This document shows, piece after piece, positions 7,618 through 15,654 of a DNA stretch of 64,000 nucleotides (its first letter is position 1; each line of letters starts with the position of its first letter). This stretch comes from Cafeteria roenbergensis (taxonomy: Eukaryota; Sar; Bigyra; Bicosoecida; Cafeteriaceae). The notes beneath the pieces are model-generated. The model saw only the letters and a program-made list of their open reading frames with translations. It was not told the origin of the DNA and did not search any database. Both the position numbers and the translations under genes were made by a program. Where the stretch lies: contig VLTN01000088.1 of the NCBI GenBank assembly GCA_008330645.1, positions 1 through 64,000 of the forward strand, written 5' to 3'.

Positions 7618-8442
7618 ATGGCTTATCGCGGACACTGGTTGTATGAGGATCTTCGCAAGATTGACACCATCGCTGAGACCACGGCCAGCAAGTACTGGTA
7701 CGCACTGCGTAATGGCGTCGTTGGTGACATCATTGACGACGACGCCATGCGCGAGACGGTAATGAAGGACACCCAGCCGACAAGGGTGCAAAGGATGCTT
7801 CAGACGCTACTGAAAGAGAGGCCTGACCTGCGGACACCGGCATTGACGGAACTCATCAAAGAGTACATCCCAGACCCGGAGCCTGTGAAGCAACAACGAG
7901 GGGTTGTGCTTCCAACTCTGGACGAACTCGGTGCTAAGTTTGCTGAAGTATCGGCCAAACCAACAAAGCAGAACATGGCCATCTGGACGGTTCTGCGCCT
8001 TGCCCTGGACGGCTACCCGTTCCGGAATAGTGAGTTCGCAAGCATCGTCGTGGGCTCATGTCCGGACAGCGTGAACTTTCTTGACCTGGACACCGGCGTG
8101 CTCACGCTTCGCAAGCACAAAAACGACAAGCGTGGCGCCCGCGTCTACGAACTCCCCGAGTTCACGCGTGAATGGGTCGCAATGTCGATGCGCGTCTTCG
8201 GGCGCGTGCTACCAACTCTCGTTACGAACAAGAAGGGTGAACCGATGAAGCCGAACGCGTTGGGCAACTTTCTGAGCCGTCAGAACGTCAAACTCGGCTC
8301 GCAGACCGTCCGCCCGGCCATTACCACCGCAACGCTCGCCTCAGGCGCAGGGCATGATGACAGGGAACGCCTAGCGCACCAGATGGGACATTCCCGGGGT
8401 GTCCAGATGGACAAGTACTTTAGGGGCACTCTACGCTTTTAA
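7618..8442 (+). CDS. Tyrosine recombinase
   Basis: The 274-residue product has the C-terminal pattern of tyrosine recombinases: GHDDRERLAHQMGHSRGVQMDKYFR holds the histidine-glycine-histidine region and the nucleophile tyrosine, and upstream DGYPFRNSEFASIVV supplies a candidate first arginine. These enzymes cut and rejoin DNA through a 3'-phosphotyrosine bond and could resolve replication products or integrate DNA. The frame extends upstream to 7381, but ATG 7618 is preferred because the TAGTAGA motif lies next to it. The element also carries an rve integrase (15655-16815), so it has two recombinases of unrelated chemistry. The N-terminal half is helical (YEDLRKIDTIAETTASKYWY), fitting a core-binding domain. 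Confidence 0.75.
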   Translation: MAYRGHWLYEDLRKIDTIAETTASKYWYALRNGVVGDIIDDDAMRETVMKDTQPTRVQRMLQTLLKERPDLRTPALTELIKEYIPDPEPVKQQRGVVLPTLDELGAKFAEVSAKPTKQNMAIWTVLRLALDGYPFRNSEFASIVVGSCPDSVNFLDLDTGVLTLRKHKNDKRGARVYELPEFTREWVAMSMRVFGRVLPTLVTNKKGEPMKPNALGNFLSRQNVKLGSQTVRPAITTATLASGAGHDDRERLAHQMGHSRGVQMDKYFRGTLRF

Positions 8443-8446
8443 AAAA

Positions 8447-8467
8447 ACGCTTTTTAAAAAAAAGCGT
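8447..8467 (+). terminator. Gene-end hairpin after the recombinase
   Basis: ACGCTTTTT...AAAAAGCGT followed by ACCAAAAA. A second such stem (ACGCTTTT / AAAAAAGCGT) lies at 8571-8590 just before the next gene. The 160 bases between hold no frame that I trust. Confidence 0.55.
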
Positions 8468-8597
8468 ACCAAAAACCCAGCGGCTCAATTCGTTTTTTTT
8501 GCGGGCTCGGCAGAGCTTGCAAAAAAACTTGGTTTGTCAGGACTCGAACCCGGGTTTTTGGCAACTTGAAACGCTTTTAGAAAAAAGCGTTCACTCC

Positions 8598-8604
8598 TAG
8601 TAGG
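8598..8604 (+). promoter_or_regulatory. TAGTAGG start-proximal motif
   Basis: TAGTAGG ends five bases before ATG 8610. Confidence 0.4.
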
Positions 8605-8609
8605 AGAAA

Positions 8610-8804
8610 ATGATGACTGCAGAGGAAATTCTCGCTCGTCAGCGTGAAAAGTCTCGAATTCGCCAGCAAAGGTTCAAGGAGCGCATAATCGCAGAGGGTG
8701 GTATTGACGCGTACCGTGCAAAGATTGCCGAGTACCGAAGGCGCTATCGCGCCAAAAAGAAGGCCGCCGCGGACACAATTAAATTGAGTAGTCTAAAGGC
8801 GTAA
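8610..8804 (+). CDS. Small basic helical protein
   Basis: This 64-residue protein is almost entirely charged helix (REKSRIRQQRFKERI, IAEYRRRYRAKKKAAAD) with a strong positive charge. It has no hydrophobic core and no known motif; a DNA-binding or virion core role is possible. Its start is backed by a TAGTAGG motif. It is followed, after 87 bases, by a second gene of the same style at 8892, with which it shares an R-x-x-Y-R-R-x-Y-type pattern, so the two may be distant duplicates. The family is not recognised. Confidence 0.5.
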   Translation: MMTAEEILARQREKSRIRQQRFKERIIAEGGIDAYRAKIAEYRRRYRAKKKAAADTIKLSSLKA

Positions 8805-8891
8805 AGTTTATGTTTTCAAAGAGTACCGTGAGCGGAAGAAGGCATAAATTGAATTTAACCAATACTAATATTATTTATATTAGTATAGACT

Positions 8892-9122
8892 ATGGAAACC
8901 CTGGACGAGATGCGTGCCAAGTTGGAAGCGTATGAGAAGGAAACTGAGAAGCGCCGAACCTACCACCGCGAGTACCAGCGCAAGCGCCGGGAGCGTCTCC
9001 AGAAGGCTGCATCGAAAGGTGATGAAGAAGCAGCGCGAATCATTGAAGAGAGAAAGGAAAAGAACCGTATGTACCAACGGGCATTTACCAAGCGTCGTTC
9101 GAAGAAGGAGGACTCAGAATAG
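8892..9122 (+). CDS. Small basic helical protein, paralogue-like partner of the gene at 8610
   Basis: The 76-residue product is a highly charged helix (RRTYHREYQRKRRERLQ, ARIIEERKEKNRMYQRAF). The YHREYQRKRR stretch resembles YRRRYRAKKK of the preceding gene. A TATAGA motif lies close to the ATG. The last codons overlap the end of the convergent gene at 9114-9524. The function is unknown; both small proteins would suit nucleic-acid condensation, by charge only. Confidence 0.5.
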   Translation: METLDEMRAKLEAYEKETEKRRTYHREYQRKRRERLQKAASKGDEEAARIIEERKEKNRMYQRAFTKRRSKKEDSE

Positions 9123-9524
9123 ATACTCGTCTTCAGCATCATTAAGTCGTTGCCACAACTCTGGAAGCGCATGACGAAGGTGTTTTACAATCGGCAGGCT
9201 ATTACGAGATACGAACTCGTGGTACTCTGTCCAGTAATCGGTGCATGCTGGAAACCCTCCGTACCCATACGGCTCTGTAAGGGGCTTCACATTGTGCCAA
9301 ACAAGCATCCACGCAATGTTCTCTGCGTCTGGATGGTCGCACCTTCCCGCAACCATCCCAAGATACTCCTCATCACCACGAGGATACGGAATGACCTGCT
9401 CCTTAAGCAGGAATTCCCGAATGCCGAAGAAGTTCATTTCATCTACAAGGTCTTCAAATGCCATTGTTTTCTCTTGTATGCTATTCATACAGGAGAAAAT
9501 AGATTCAATTGACATCAAGTCCAA
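9114..9524 (-). CDS. Protein of unknown function
   Basis: The frame gives up to 136 residues, acidic and rich in aromatics (PYPRGDEEYLGMVAG, CTDYWTEYHEF). I do not recognise a family. Four in-frame ATGs (9524, 9515, 9488, 9464) are possible starts; the later ones avoid the overlap with the end of the gene at 9505-9864. It lies downstream of that gene on the same strand, and the pair is probably co-transcribed. Confidence 0.45.
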   Translation of the reverse strand: MDLMSIESIFSCMNSIQEKTMAFEDLVDEMNFFGIREFLLKEQVIPYPRGDEEYLGMVAGRCDHPDAENIAWMLVWHNVKPLTEPYGYGGFPACTDYWTEYHEFVSRNSLPIVKHLRHALPELWQRLNDAEDEYLF

Positions 9525-9864
9525 CGAGCCCCCTACAATTCAATGGAAACTTGTAAGCGCCATACCCCGTGTACTTCTGGTACGCCTCTACTTTCACCCG
9601 AATATATTCAAAGCGATGACTGTAAGGTTGGAATCCAAACCCAACCTTCGGGTCATACACAATTCCCACATTGAGTCTCCGAACCTCTTCCCCCCTTTCC
9701 TCCATGTCACTGGGGGGATTCTGTATCATCTCCAAGACTTTGCAAAAATCAGCCATGTACTGCTCAATTTCCTTGGCAATCTCACCATGGCAGTCTGCAC
9801 TGCAGTGCAAAGGCACAGAATCCATGAACTCTGCATACTCTCTAAGCCTCGCAATGATCTCCAT
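9505..9864 (-). CDS. Protein of unknown function
   Basis: The 119-residue product begins MEIIARLREYAEFMDSVPLH, with a helical N-terminal half and an aromatic C-terminal half (YDPKVGFGFQPYSHRFEYIR). Two cysteines and two histidines in LHCSADCHGE could bind a metal, but the spacing is not that of a known finger. A TAGA motif (TCTA on the plus strand, 9867-9870) is two bases from the start codon, supporting the start. I cannot assign a function. Confidence 0.5.
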   Translation of the reverse strand: MEIIARLREYAEFMDSVPLHCSADCHGEIAKEIEQYMADFCKVLEMIQNPPSDMEERGEEVRRLNVGIVYDPKVGFGFQPYSHRFEYIRVKVEAYQKYTGYGAYKFPLNCRGLVGLDVN

Positions 9865-9996
9865 CTTCTATCATACTGTCCGGAATATTTAAGTCAATTG
9901 GACTTAGGTACAAGTCCAACAGATTCATCTTGACCAGTCAACGTCCATATACACAGTCTTACCCCATTTCAAAATCCGATCTGAAAGTCAACCACA

Positions 9997-10695
9997 CTAA
10001 GACAAAGTCTCTAAGAAGGCAATCATGGCCTTTACTTCTCTTGCAGACACTGTCTTACCCTCCATCAACTCCTGCAGTTGCGTAAGCGCCACGTACTCCT
10101 TCTTCCCCGTCGGCGCGTGGTCTCCGTTAATCCAGCAACCTGCTGGCCATGGCAAATCCTGAGGCATTGTATACTCATCCAACTCATAGTCTTCCATTTC
10201 GGCAAGAATGCTTTCTGCTTCAGGAGCAATGCCTCCAGCAATGGTAATGTACGGCACAGAAATGGAAGACACAACAGCAGACATAAACGGCAGTAGGTCA
10301 TGCTTTTCGAAGAACCTCCACTGCTCCGTGCACTCCTTGGCTTCTTCATAAAGATGCTCATTGCCAAGAAACTGCGGGTGCATAGTCTCACGCTTTGCGT
10401 TCATAATTCTCTTTATGAAGCGTCCAGCGTAACGGTTTCTACTGCTGCGCTGTAGAGGTGAACACCCACGGAGGTTGACGACGAGGTAGTAAGCACCAAT
10501 GTCAAGAGGATGTCCATCTTCATCCTCAAGCGTTGTTCGGTCATTCATTGTAAGAGGCACATACTTGTCTCCCCACTTTACAAAACGTGGAATGGTATCT
10601 ACACACTCACCATCCTTTCCCGCTTCATAGCCATTGAATGTTGGGAGCCTAGCATAACGGAAATCACCATTAGAGCCACAATTAAAGAACTTCAT
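9997..10695 (-). CDS. Protein of unknown function whose first 31 codons lie in the terminal repeat
   Basis: The 232-residue product begins MKFFNCGSNGDFRYARLPTF. The first 31 codons lie inside the terminal repeat (10604 onward) and recur exactly as the start of a different short frame at 17579-17770; the rest is unique to this place. So the inner border of the terminal repeat runs through the 5' end of this gene, and the promoter and N-terminus are shared by two different downstream bodies. No domain was recognised; the middle contains a hydrophobic patch (LPFMSAVVSSISVPYITIAGG) that could be a buried helix or a membrane segment. Confidence 0.5.
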   Translation of the reverse strand: MKFFNCGSNGDFRYARLPTFNGYEAGKDGECVDTIPRFVKWGDKYVPLTMNDRTTLEDEDGHPLDIGAYYLVVNLRGCSPLQRSSRNRYAGRFIKRIMNAKRETMHPQFLGNEHLYEEAKECTEQWRFFEKHDLLPFMSAVVSSISVPYITIAGGIAPEAESILAEMEDYELDEYTMPQDLPWPAGCWINGDHAPTGKKEYVALTQLQELMEGKTVSAREVKAMIAFLETLS

Positions 10696-10731
10696 TTTTG
10701 ATTGTACCTATCACTGTCCGGGATATTATAA

Positions 10732-10867
10732 TTCAATTTATATTAGTGGCAAAGTGGTCAACTCAAACCCAGTTTCAAAGGTCCGATCTGAAGGAGGAAA
10801 TCCTGTATTTTCTGAGATTTGAGGTATCCATAATGAGTTGACCACTTTGCCACTAAGATAAATTGAA
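10732..10867. repeat. MITE-like inverted-repeat unit A
   Basis: The ends read TTAGTGGCAAAGTGGTCAAC and its reverse complement, around an asymmetric centre of about 65 bases. The centre is in the opposite direction to the matching unit at 17812. Confidence 0.8.
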
Positions 10868-10968
10868 CTTATATCAGACTTCTTTACCTGTAAATGATAC
10901 TACAAAGAATGGAAAACACAACACCTTTTCGTTGTTTGCTCTACAATGTATCTTTACCCTAATATCAT

Positions 10969-11090
10969 TTTATCTTAGTGGCAAAGTGGTCAACTCAAAC
11001 CCAGTTTCAAATCCGATCTGAAATTTGAAATCCTGTACTTCTGAGACCTAGGTATCCATAATGAGTTGACCACTTTGCCACTAAGATAAA
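10969..11090. repeat. MITE-like inverted-repeat unit B
   Basis: Same ends as unit A and a related centre; its direction agrees with the matching unit at 18039. Confidence 0.8.
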
Positions 11091-11129
11091 TTGAACTTAG
11101 AGTAGAAAATGATACTGTGCATAATATAA

Positions 11130-11504
11130 CTACATTACTGTGTGTGTTACATCCTTCTTTGATTTTAGTTCCATTGTGATATGGTTCATAAAGTATACTG
11201 GCTGCTTGGATTTTACATCCTTCAAATTTCTTACAAGCGCTACCCTGCCCATGTCTTGCACAATACGAGCATACTCCCGCTTTTTAATCAGTCTGTAAGC
11301 CCTTGCTAGAATATTGGCTTGATGTTGAGAGAAGTTGTACTCAGCCATATGCTTTTTCAAGTACTTCTTCTCAGGTGTCATCGTTCCATAGTCCCGCATC
11401 ATCGTGTTTAGGAAGCAAGTTGATACTAGCGCATTGAAGTTGGTAAAGCCCCATGCAAGAAACTTTTCAACAGGGGGAACGCCTTCGTGAAGAGGAGAAG
11501 CCAT
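11130..11504 (-). CDS. Terminal-repeat gene 1, unknown function (copy 1)
   Basis: The 124-residue product begins MASPLHEGVPPVEKFLAWGF and is rich in lysine and tyrosine, with a helical middle (EKKYLKKHMAEYNFSQHQAN). It has a near-identical copy at 18200-18574. The frame is kept open in both, with one visible coding change (H to R at residue 7), so it is likely under selection or has been recently homogenised. No family was recognised. It is flanked by MITE-like units on both sides. Confidence 0.55.
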   Translation of the reverse strand: MASPLHEGVPPVEKFLAWGFTNFNALVSTCFLNTMMRDYGTMTPEKKYLKKHMAEYNFSQHQANILARAYRLIKKREYARIVQDMGRVALVRNLKDVKSKQPVYFMNHITMELKSKKDVTHTVM

Positions 11505-11547
11505 ATTAGTTATTGTGCCTTTTTAGAGGCTATGGAACTAATATCAA

Positions 11548-11669
11548 TTTATCTTAGTGGCAAAGTGGTCAACTCATTATGGATACCTAGGTCTCAGAAG
11601 TACAGTATTTCAAATTTCAAATCGGATTTGAAATTGGGTTTGAGTTGACCACTTTGCCACTAAGATAAA
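11548..11669. repeat. MITE-like inverted-repeat unit C
   Basis: Third unit of copy 1, with its centre in the ATTATGGATACC direction; it agrees with the unit at 18618. Confidence 0.8.
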
Positions 11670-11912
11670 TTGAACTTATATCAGACATAATACCATTTTA
11701 CAAGTAGACACACTGCACTGATGAACAGGATGTGTGCATAGTTTTTCATTATGAATCATATTACGGAATAGAGAACAGTGATGATGTAAAAGACAGTTGG
11801 CAGCACTTACCATTATCTTGGACACAAGAACCCCCAGATTTCCCTGAACCCCTTGGGGTTGTTTATGCCTGGACAAGTTGTAAAACGTTATGTATTTTTA
11901 ATATCTGACTAC

Positions 11913-11918
11913 AGTAGA
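11913..11918 (+). promoter_or_regulatory. AGTAGA start-proximal motif
   Basis: AGTAGA lies six bases before ATG 11925; the second copy has TAGTAGA at 18981-18987. Confidence 0.5.
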
Positions 11919-11924
11919 AGTACA

Positions 11925-12698
11925 ATGTCGTGGGTTGATTGTTGGCGCCCAGGAAGAGTTACAGAAATGGGTGATCAGATTCTTTCGGGGGTTACACCAC
12001 CTGGCTATGAGCTCCCTTCAAGTTTTACAGTAACTCATGATATGTATGAGCGCGCCATCAAAGCTGGAATTATTCATAAGGCAGATGGTGTTTTCATTTA
12101 CGATGATGAACGCCCTGTTACTCGTCCTCGCACAGAATATTGTTATAACGACCTGTATTTGCTTCGTATTTGGTACTGGGATACCCACGGCGTCGACGAT
12201 CTACGGGTTATCACGACAGTTCGTGATTTTTATCGGATGAGTATTGAGAATCGATCAACAATTTCCATTACAACCGAAGATGGAAACACCATGAAAGCCC
12301 CATTCAACCTCTTAAGTCATATGAGATTCAGGATTGTTTTTGACATGGAGAAAGAATTTATCCTGAAACGTCGAGAAAAGGATGGTGCTCTGACTCGGGA
12401 CATGACCTTCACAGATTTTGAGATTTCAGGAGATGGTAATGCGCTGATTGTAACTGACGAAGACCTGGACAGAGTAGCGTTTCCGTACCACATTTTGTCT
12501 TTGGGTTACTATCACAAGAAGACGTTGAAAAAGGAGCCTGGAGAGACCTTTTCGCATCGTGAGGTGCTAGATGCCCTGTTTGAACTGGAGGAGAATGAAC
12601 GTGTAGATATCCCTCGCTTTGACGAAAATTTCTTCTATGCTTTGTATTACGAGCCTGCACACGGCATGTATGTTCCGTCTTGGAGGCATAAAGATTAA
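11925..12698 (+). CDS. Terminal-repeat gene 2, unknown function (copy 1)
   Basis: The 257-residue product begins MSWVDCWRPGRVTEMGDQIL. It is mixed alpha/beta with aromatic patches (YCYNDLYLLRIWYWD) and ends YYEPAHGMYVPSWRHKD. No catalytic motif was recognised. ATG 11925 was chosen because it is shared with copy 2 and sits just after the AGTAGA motif; the frame runs further upstream, differently in each copy, which argues against an earlier start. About five base changes separate it from 18994-19767. A stem-loop follows the stop codon. A role at the element ends is only a guess from position. Confidence 0.6.
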   Translation: MSWVDCWRPGRVTEMGDQILSGVTPPGYELPSSFTVTHDMYERAIKAGIIHKADGVFIYDDERPVTRPRTEYCYNDLYLLRIWYWDTHGVDDLRVITTVRDFYRMSIENRSTISITTEDGNTMKAPFNLLSHMRFRIVFDMEKEFILKRREKDGALTRDMTFTDFEISGDGNALIVTDEDLDRVAFPYHILSLGYYHKKTLKKEPGETFSHREVLDALFELEENERVDIPRFDENFFYALYYEPAHGMYVPSWRHKD

Positions 12699-12725
12699 AA
12701 TGTATGTACAAGATGATAAGAGCCC

Positions 12726-12775
12726 TGTCTTGGCAATGACATTTTACTATAGATGAAATTGTCATTGCCGAGACA
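12726..12775 (+). terminator. Stem-loop after terminal-repeat gene 2 (copy 1)
   Basis: A stem of about 16 pairs encloses TTTTACTATAGA. The arms differ from those of copy 2 (19796-19842) in a compensating way, while the loop is the same, so the fold itself seems to be kept. Confidence 0.65.
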
Positions 12776-12900
12776 CCACCCACTAATCCTCAAAATGCTC
12801 CCACAGAGTAATAATACCCGAAATTGCACTGAACCCATGGGGGGTACCCCATGGCTTTCAACCAATTATTGCAAAAATCGCTGTACAGCATGGGGGATAA

Positions 12901-13120
12901 TTACCCGTTGACTTTTTTGGCAACATTGGATAATTTTTAGCAGGCAATGCTTGCTGAGAATTTCCCAGGTACTTATCGACGTCGATAAGTACTATACATA
13001 CATTTTGTTTTACCCGTTAACTTTTTTGGCAACATTGGATAATTTTTATCCCGTAATGCTTGCTGAGAATTTTCAGGTACTTATAGGTACTTATCGGCGT
13101 CGATATGTACTATACACATA
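12901..13120. repeat. 109-base tandem repeat with palindromes, copy 1
   Basis: Two units start with TTACCCGTT at 12901 and 13010. Each contains a palindrome around TTATCGACGTCGATAA; the first (12969-12992) is perfect over 24 bases. Confidence 0.8.
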
Positions 13121-13168
13121 TTTGGCAAATATATTTCACTGTTTTCAATATATTCAGAGAAAAATCAC

Positions 13169-13298
13169 TGTTATAGTTTAATATATTTCTGGATATGATG
13201 ATATTTCAGCGCGGCCAAAAATGTGTGTATAGTACTATACACACATTTTTGGCCGCGCTGAAATATCATCATATCCAGAAATATATTAAACTATAACA
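13169..13298. repeat. 130-base perfect palindrome at the repeat tip, copy 1
   Basis: Two arms of 65 bases meet at AGTACT (centre 13233/13234) and end in TATAACA at 13298. This is the outermost feature of the terminal repeat and could form a hairpin end. Confidence 0.85.
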
Positions 13299-13517
13299 GA
13301 TTACAATATCTCCCAGTCGTCATCTCAATCTACTCAGGGAATTCTGTTCACTCCTCCAGGTTTCCTTCGGTGGCATAACCTCATGACCACATCTGACCTG
13401 TCGTCATTCTCGATTTCAGCATGGTGGATTGACTACAAGGGCAATTTCCACCAGATTTACCTTCCAGTCGAAGACGCCACGCTGGAGATTTACATGATTT
13501 TCAAGGACACTTTTTAA
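13299..13517 (+). pseudogene. C-terminal remnant of a penton-like capsid gene
   Basis: From the palindrome tip to the stop at 13517 one frame codes for 72 residues ending SFSISAWWIDYKGNFHQIYL and a short tail. The beta-rich end and the position just before the major capsid gene suggest the end of a penton-like gene. The terminal repeat tip abuts its inside, so this copy was interrupted by insertion or rearrangement. It is treated as a fossil. Confidence 0.55.
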
Positions 13518-13526
13518 AAACAGTGT
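13507..13526 (+). terminator. Gene-end hairpin
   Basis: ACACTTTTT...CAGTGT, an imperfect stem at the stop codon, is followed by ATCAAAA, matching the style of the other gene ends. Confidence 0.45.
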
Positions 13527-13638
13527 ATCAAAAACCGAAAACAATGTTTTGTACGTTTATAGTACAAAACACTCGGTTGTATGGGCTGTCTCTTGGACAG
13601 CTTGTAGAATTCACGGACAATTATTTTACCAGCGGTAA

Positions 13639-13644
13639 TTAGAT
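13639..13644 (+). promoter_or_regulatory. TTAGAT start-proximal motif (major capsid gene)
   Basis: TTAGAT ends three bases before ATG 13648. Confidence 0.5.
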
Positions 13645-13647
13645 ATT

Positions 13648-15474
13648 ATGCCAACCGTAATGCCAACTACGAAAATGCTCGTTCCAGAGACTTATCGCTG
13701 GCAGACACCCGAAAACGCCCAGTTTGGTGCTCGGCTCGGAAACCGCGCTATCAACCACAACCGCATCTCTTCCAACGAAGCTGGGTCTGTGACCGAGGGT
13801 ACTGTGTCATTCGATGCGCGAATCCCGGACGGCCTGGTCGATTCCAACTTCGAGAAGGGCATGGATCTTGTCCTTCGGTATACGTTCCCTGCGGGCGTAG
13901 TTGCTGGTGCTGACCGGGCTGCAAGGCGGGCTTCAATGCTTGCCCTGTTCAAGGACAAGATTGGGCTCCAGACCGCAGCCGGAAACAACTGCATTGATGT
14001 AGCTGAAGTTCAACTGAACGAGTTCTCCACGACCACGCGTGTTCACGACATGCTACAAATCCACCTCAACTCGACGTCGTACGAGAAACTTGCGATGGCA
14101 ACCAGCACTCCTGAGACAGATGACTACGATATCTTTGCCGCTAATGTACTCAATGATCCTCTCAAGGCAGGCGCAAGTTCTACCAGCGTCGGAAAGACTC
14201 GGGGTGTCGGCGGTGCCTACAACTATGAGATTGTGCCTAACGTAGCAACGGACACTGACTACCAGATTCGTGTCCGGTTCTTCGTAAACGACCTTCTCAT
14301 GGCCAACCCTCTTCAGTACAACAACCCGCGCCTTGCGCAGCCCTTCAAGGATTTGAACACCGTCAAGGTTACTCTCCAACTTGGGGACATTGCTGCGCGG
14401 TGCGCAAACCTCAACCCGGAAATCGTTCCTGCCGCCGGCGCTGCGGCTCTCGGTAAGGGTCTGGTCGTTGACTGTATTTCTGCGGTTCATACTCTCACTG
14501 TCCGCTCGTGGAACCCGTCCACCGCCCTCGAGATTCCTGAGTCTCTTGCATGGGGCAGTCCGCGCATCCAGCGTATCAGCAACGACCGCCATGTCGTCTC
14601 TGCGAATGTAATCAGCCCTCCTCTGGAATCGAAGACGTTCACGATGACCGGTGTACCGAACATGCTTGCTATCTACGTTGAGCGTCCCCGCCTCCTCAAG
14701 ACGGACGCTGGTGTTGACATCCCTGGTACTGAGTGGGCATTCCCTAATCGGTTCTGTCCGATTCAGAGCGTGTCCATTGACATCGGGAACAAAACTGACC
14801 TTCTCGGTGCCCGCGTAACCCCCACGGAACTATACAAGATTTCCACCGGAAACGGGTACTCCAAGCGTGAGGCAACGTTTGCAGGCATTCCCTCGGGAAT
14901 TGGCAGTACGCAGCGCGGCGCCGGTTCCATCTTCTACGTACGCCCCTCTGACCTCGGACTCACAGACGAGATCATGAACGGGTCTGGTGAGACGATTGAT
15001 GGAATTGTCCGTGTCACTGTCAAGGGTGCATCAACGGATGAGGTCTGCTATCTCCGGGTCTTCCTCCTCTATGACGTCTTTGTGTACGAGGAGGGTGATG
15101 TATTCACAGAGTGGCGCCCTCGCTATTCTCCGGCAACTCTCCTGGATTCAGAGTTCGTCTTTACGGACGATTCCTCTCAGATGAATGCCATCATGGGAGG
15201 TTGGTCTATTCCTCGACCCATCCAAAACGCATGGACATCCTTCACATCCTGGCTCAAGACTCCACGCGTGAGGAAGGCAATCCGACAGGCGCGCAACCAT
15301 CCTGTCGCTTCAGCCTACGTTGGTGATTCAAGTCTGCCAGGTGGATTTGCTAAGAGCATGGGCTACGGAGACGTATCCGGTGGTGATGTTCTGCGGACTG
15401 CTGGTGGGAAGCCATCGAAGAAGGGTCTCGGGAAGTTGACCAAGAAGCAGTTGATGGCCATGATTTCGTCTTAG
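13648..15474 (+). CDS. Major capsid protein (double jelly-roll)
   Basis: The 608-residue protein has the length and character of virophage major capsid proteins: beta-rich throughout, no transmembrane segment, many short strands separated by polar loops, and conserved-looking stretches such as FPAGVVAGADRAARRASML, RVRFFVNDLLMANPLQYN and RVFLLYDVFVYEEGDVF. Trimers of such proteins form the hexagonal tiles of the shell. It is followed by a hairpin and then by the integrase on the same strand. The glycine-rich C-terminal 60 residues (KSMGYGDVSGGDVLRTAGGK) may be a tail removed by the protease. Identification rests on gene order, size and fold-like pattern. Confidence 0.8.
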   Translation: MPTVMPTTKMLVPETYRWQTPENAQFGARLGNRAINHNRISSNEAGSVTEGTVSFDARIPDGLVDSNFEKGMDLVLRYTFPAGVVAGADRAARRASMLALFKDKIGLQTAAGNNCIDVAEVQLNEFSTTTRVHDMLQIHLNSTSYEKLAMATSTPETDDYDIFAANVLNDPLKAGASSTSVGKTRGVGGAYNYEIVPNVATDTDYQIRVRFFVNDLLMANPLQYNNPRLAQPFKDLNTVKVTLQLGDIAARCANLNPEIVPAAGAAALGKGLVVDCISAVHTLTVRSWNPSTALEIPESLAWGSPRIQRISNDRHVVSANVISPPLESKTFTMTGVPNMLAIYVERPRLLKTDAGVDIPGTEWAFPNRFCPIQSVSIDIGNKTDLLGARVTPTELYKISTGNGYSKREATFAGIPSGIGSTQRGAGSIFYVRPSDLGLTDEIMNGSGETIDGIVRVTVKGASTDEVCYLRVFLLYDVFVYEEGDVFTEWRPRYSPATLLDSEFVFTDDSSQMNAIMGGWSIPRPIQNAWTSFTSWLKTPRVRKAIRQARNHPVASAYVGDSSLPGGFAKSMGYGDVSGGDVLRTAGGKPSKKGLGKLTKKQLMAMISS

Positions 15475-15475
15475 G

Positions 15476-15494
15476 CGCTTTTGACGCAAAAGCG
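15476..15494 (+). terminator. Gene-end hairpin after the major capsid gene
   Basis: CGCTTTTG-ACG-CAAAAGCG is a perfect stem two bases after the stop codon and is followed by TACCAAAAAA. Confidence 0.6.
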
Positions 15495-15502
15495 TACCAA
15501 AA

Positions 15503-15629
15503 AAGGGGCTCCGCCCCTTTAAAAACCCCGTCTTAGGGTTCATTAATGTTCACAAGTCTTTACATTAAAGGCGTGTAAACACATATTCGGACTTCCTTGG
15601 ACGGGGTTTTTAAAGGGGCGGAGCCCCTT
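15503..15629. repeat. 30-base inverted repeat between capsid and integrase genes
   Basis: Arms 15503-15532 and 15600-15629 are perfect reverse complements, each starting or ending in AAGGGGCTCCGCCCCTT-type sequence, around a 67-base AT-rich loop. Part of the arm (GGCGGAGCCCCTTT) is repeated once more before the integrase start. Confidence 0.75.
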
Positions 15630-15643
15630 TGGCGGAGCCCCTT

Positions 15644-15649
15644 TATAGA
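15644..15649 (+). promoter_or_regulatory. TATAGA start-proximal motif (integrase)
   Basis: TATAGA ends five bases before ATG 15655. Confidence 0.45.
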
Positions 15650-15654
15650 ACACA

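Larger units (their letters stand above)
10604..13298. repeat. Long terminal repeat unit of the virophage, copy 1
   Basis: These 2.7 kb match 17679-20367 almost base for base and in the same direction. The repeat holds the start of a gene, three MITE-like units, genes at 11130-11504 and 11925-12698, a tandem repeat and a terminal palindrome. In EMALEs such sequences are terminal inverted repeats; here both copies point the same way. Few substitutions separate the copies (about five in the 774-base gene), apart from two structured spots: the first MITE-like unit is inverted, and the hairpin at 12726-12775 has changed on both arms. Confidence 0.9.

Noticed and set aside
8525-8560. T-arm-like sequence (GGTTCGAGTCC on the minus strand) suggesting a tRNA gene
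   Set aside because: No acceptor stem, D-arm or anticodon arm can be placed on either side; only the T-loop resembles a tRNA.
12786-12860. CCATGG...CCATGG palindrome in the terminal repeat as an operator
   Set aside because: The match is imperfect and short; I see no reason to assign a function.
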